From: Juglans regia
Taxonomy: Eukaryota; Streptophyta; Magnoliopsida; Fagales; Juglandaceae
DNA length: 64,000 nt
Direction: 5' to 3'
Assembly (NCBI RefSeq): GCF_001411555.2
Contig: NC_049903.1
Span: forward strand, 34,220,145-34,284,144
Shown here: piece by piece, positions 60,600 through 64,000 of the stretch
How positions within the stretch are numbered: the stretch's first letter is position 1
Layout of the letters: each line of letters opens with the position of its first letter
Made by a program: the position numbers and the translations under genes
Notes under the pieces: model-generated
Seen by the model: the letters and a program-made list of their open reading frames with translations, nothing else
Told to the model about the DNA's origin: nothing
The model's database searches: none

Positions 60600-62880
60600 A
60601 GATTCAAGTCGAAAAAAATACTTTCAAAAATTTTGAAAAATTTGTTTAACCTTCAATTTCCCACACCGGCCACGACGATAAATCCTCATAGCCGGCTACT
60701 TTCGAAGGAGCCATTGGTCTGTCACTACTACTCAAGTGGAGTTGGAATAGATGATATGCATGATATGCGACCCCTAATTCAGAAGACATGATCTTGCTTG
60801 GCTCTCAATTGCCGTGACATTGTCAATGTCAACTCTGAGCGAATCTTGGAGCATGTTGGTTTGTATATTGCAATGTTTTGACGGAGTTAAGGCTCACTTT
60901 CGGTTGCCCAATCTAAGACATCTTGCATTTCCTGGACATGGCCTCGTCCAAATTGCTCCCCTCCCCAACACTTGGAGGACTATGTTGTCGTGCTGTGTGA
61001 TTTGACGACAAGCCTTAGGGGTCGCGGGAGAGGAAAGTCCAAACCTTACCGTTCGTGAATTCTTTTTTGTCCACTGTGTCAGACAACATGATGGGAATCA
61101 ATGCAGCTTTCGTCTTTGAACGAGGTACATGGTTATGCGTTTGGAGCCTTGTTATTTTCATGTTAAAAATTGGAAAAAGAAATATTTCTTTGCCTCCAGC
61201 ATTGGATGAGAGTACCTTATGAGTGAGGCTGGTTGTTGTGAGCTTCCAGTTAGGGCCTCGTGGCGCAGTGTTTTGAACGGCTTTAACTCCAACGTCACTC
61301 TCTCTAGAAGGGAAAAAGAACCTTTGAGTGTTTTTTATTCATGGGTTGAAGATAACCTGAATGCCTTGTGGTCCGATGCAATCATCACCCGAAAGAACAT
61401 AGACCATTTCTTGGTGCCATAGGATTGGTCACGAGCCATTGGCCGTTAGGCCCTTGGTTCAAAGGGACCAAGACCTTCTCATGGGCGAAAAAGGTCTACC
61501 CCATTCTCCGACAAACCCTAAAGGGAAGGAGCCATGTAGCGAGGGTGTTGGGGCTCGTGGTGGGTCATGCACCTGCTACAATCCCCCTAGTCCAAAGAGG
61601 GGTTTTGGATGTCCCTGATCGCCCAATGTCTCTTTGTCTCGTGCTCATAGAGAAACTCAAAGCTCCCCCCCTCCCCCCGCACTGGCACTCCTTGGCTGCC
61701 TTATTGAGATCCTTGACCTAGGGGTGGAAGACATAGACTTGGTGTTAGACCCTTCAGTTTTCCACACAATTACATAAGTCTTCCAGGGCTTTTCCCTCGA
61801 GGCCTTGTTTGAAAGGTTTGAGTTGTCATCATATTCCTTGGCAGCGGGTGACTCTATGGATGTATTGGATGTTGGTGGGGAAGAGCATCTCCTAATTGTT
61901 AGCGAGGTTGTGGTTGAGGATGTTGAGGTGCTATTGATTTGCCCTAGTCAGCACAAGCTACAGTTTCCAAGAGAGTACCAAATTTCCCAGGGGGCAGATT
62001 CCCTCTCGTCGTTTCCCATAGGGTGGGATTTTTTGTAGCATCCTTGCCCATCCGTGTTTCCTAGTCCGATATGCCTCTTGGTTAGGAAACTCCATTGGCT
62101 CCCTTTCCCAAAGGGCCTTCCTCGCCCAACCTTGCTCTTGACGTGGAAATGCAAGCTAATGACGAACATTGGGAGAATAAACTCGTGACTCCTTTGCCGA
62201 TCTCGGGGACATTCCCTATGCCTCCTTCTCCAGTTACTTCTTCGACAACTCTTGCAGAATAGATGAGCCATACTTTACTTGGCACAACCATAAGGGAGTC
62301 TAGTCCTTGCCTGTAATCGCCTCTCTTTTCCCCGTTTGACCTTCTACATCTAGCTCGCCCACGGGAAATTGTTTAGATCCTTCAGTTGGCTAGATTGTTC
62401 AAAAACTCGAGCACTTTCTTTCGCCAGTATGTAACCTCACACAGGTTTGTACCATTTCTTTCTTTGTGTCGTTATCTAATCTGTGTCCATTCATCATAGG
62501 GATTAGCTTTTTGGCCCATTGGATTGCTCATTGCCAACCTAACTTTGAGGAGCAACTGTGGTTCTCACACTCCTTCAAGGAGGGAGCTCACCAAGTTGTT
62601 TTAGAGGTGATGGAGGTGAAGGAACAATGGGAGGATGCATACTCCCGACTGGGTTCTCACTTGTGTGTCCAAGAGGTTGAGATTGTCATCCTGAGTGTTG
62701 AGGTTTCTGGCCTGCAGTGTGCTTTGGAGGTAGAGAGATCCTCCTTAGAGGGGGCACTGAGTGAATTGGCCTAGGTGCGAGAGTGTGAGCAGGAGGTCAA
62801 CCATGCATCCATGATTTTGGAGCATGGGTTAGACGCCGAACTTGATCGTGGTGATAGACAGGAGGTTGATTTATAAGAGT
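60600..62880 (+). pseudogene. probable Ty3/gypsy gag remnant, heavily broken
   Basis: The plus strand has pieces in several frames: PLPNTWRTMLSCCVI (60960), then ALGVAGEESPNLTVREFFFV, then HVKNWKKKYFFASSIGWEY (61160), and a late coiled-coil block at 62570-62774 (VMEVKEQWEDAYSRL, then ALEVERSSLEGALSELA). NAWR-type and NWKKKYFF-type blocks followed by a coiled coil resemble the N-terminal gag-like protein of some plant gypsy elements. No protease, RT or LTR was found. The composition is less AT-rich than the flanks. An unrelated decayed gene is the alternative. Confidence 0.4.
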
Positions 62881-64000
62881 CGAGAGGCGAGAGGGCTTGG
62901 TGAATGGCGTGAGATGTGCTTGATTGTTGTTTGGGTGAAGGCTAACCCACATCGTGTGTTAGTTGTTGGCCTTTGATCGCCCATTGCGACTCAATCGCAT
63001 GCACGTTGCTAACACTTGACTTGGTGAGGGGCAAGAGATGTACTCGACTGCTGCTTGGGCGAAAGCTAACCCCGATAGCATGCATGTTGTAAGCATTTAA
63101 TCGTCGAGTGTGAGTGTTAGCATTGATCACATATGCGTTGCTAACACTTGGCTTAGTGAGTGGAGGGAGATCTGCTCAACCGTTACTTAGGCAAGCCTAA
63201 CCCCAATCGCGTGCGCATTTTTAGCTTGTGATCGTTGGGTGCAAGTGTTAGTCTTAATCGCATGCATGTTGTTAACGCTCGACTGTGTGATTGGCATGAG
63301 ATGTGGTCGACCGCAATTTGGGAGAAGGCTAGCCTCGATAGTTTGCATGTTGTTGGCCTTTGACCGTAGCTGCAAGTGTAAGCCTCGATCGCATGATCGT
63401 TGCTAACACTTGACTTGGTGAGGGGCAAGAGATGTACTCGACTGCTGCTTGGGCGAAAGCTAACCCCGATAGCATGCATGTTGTAAGCATTTAATCGTCG
63501 AGTGTGAGTGTTAGCATTGATCACATATGCGTTGCTAACACTTGGCTTAGTGAGTGGAGGGAGATCTGCTCAACCGTTACTTAGGCAAGCCTAACCCCAA
63601 TCGCGTGCGCATTTTTAGCTTGTGATCGTTGGGTGCAAGTGTTAGTCTTAATCGCATGCATGTTGTTAACGCTCGACTGTGTGATTGGCATGAGATGTGG
63701 TCGACCGCAATTTGGGAGAAGGCTAGCCTCGATAGTTTGCATGTTGTTGGCCTTTGACTGTAGCTGCAAGTGTAAGCCTCGATCGCATGATCGTTGCTAA
63801 CACTTGGCTTTGTGAGTGGTAAAAGATGTGCTAGACCGCTACTTAACCCTAGTCGCATATGCACTGTTAGCATTTGATCATCGGGTGGGAGTGCTAGTCT
63901 CGATCGCATGGGCGTTGCTAACGCTTGGTTTGGTGAGTGTTGGGAGATGTGCTTGACCATTGCTTATGCGAAAGCTAACCCAAACCGCATGGGCACTATT
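62880..64000. repeat. tandem satellite, ~131-bp monomers in 394-bp trimers, runs off the window
   Basis: The marker TTGCTAAC or TTGTTAAC recurs at 63006, 63138, 63269, 63400, 63794 and 63915. Spacing is about 131 bp, and the unit starting at 63007 repeats at 63401 and 63795, a 394-bp period. The 63007-63400 and 63401-63794 blocks differ at only one base that I can find (C against T at 63365/63759). The last monomer is 10 bp short. Each monomer shows an inner half-repeat of about 65 bp with GCATGCATGTTG or GCATATGCGTTG cores. Confidence 0.95.

Noticed and set aside
63183..63960. Open frames of 113 and 127 codons on minus
   Set aside because: They are read-throughs of the tandem satellite; 394 is not a multiple of three and there is no start context or domain.
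62880..64000. CRISPR-like regular array
   Set aside because: The whole 131-bp unit repeats with no unique spacers, and the genome is clearly a plant's.

Overview
The window is nuclear DNA of a flowering plant. It has spliced genes with GT-AG introns, very AT-rich intergenic DNA, Ty1/copia, CACTA, L1-like and hAT-like elements, and four typical dicot genes. The lipid-transfer protein and the very numerous MITE whose ends read GTTTGGAT and whose subterminal part reads (GAGAT)n-like suggest a woody dicot, perhaps Fagales (walnut or oak relatives). That placement is inference only.

Layout. 1-5950: two Ty1/copia remnants on the minus strand. The first runs off the left edge and has an intact integrase stretch, a primer-binding site and a 5' LTR; the second is a decayed RT/RNase H end. 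5951-17296: no gene; AT-rich DNA filled with MITEs, including a hAT-type element with perfect 8-bp target duplications. 17297-22116 (+): Raf-like protein kinase in six coding exons. 25659-30698 (+): MACPF protein, a CAD1 homologue, in seven coding exons; its long first intron holds an L1 tail and a piece of 5S rRNA sequence. 32097-33064 (-): alpha-expansin in three exons. 35418-41268: a decayed CACTA (En/Spm) transposon with two transposase-type gene remnants on minus, a passenger gene remnant on plus, TTCGAA-rich subterminal regions and a nested hAT MITE. 41438-42591: a poly(A)-tailed retrotransposed segment with a 14-bp target duplication. 42606-49471: MITE-rich, no gene, with a 370-bp direct duplication. 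49472-54882 (-): a full-length but decayed Ty1/copia element with both LTRs, interrupted by a 704-bp hAT MITE. 57729-58332 (+): type-1 non-specific lipid-transfer protein in two exons. 59790-60415: two copies of a foldback element. 60600-62880 (+): decayed gag-like region of a probable Ty3/gypsy element. 62880 to the right edge: a tandem satellite of about 131-bp monomers organised in 394-bp trimers.

The four genes are not an operon and show no evident common pathway. The kinase is expected to signal in the cytosol, the CAD1-type protein to restrain immune cell death, and the expansin and lipid-transfer protein to act in the cell wall. Exon boundaries were set by hand from GT/AG sites, frame continuity and recall of family members. 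No novel molecular system was found; the most informative features are the nested transposons, which give a relative insertion history, and the satellite beside the gag-like region.
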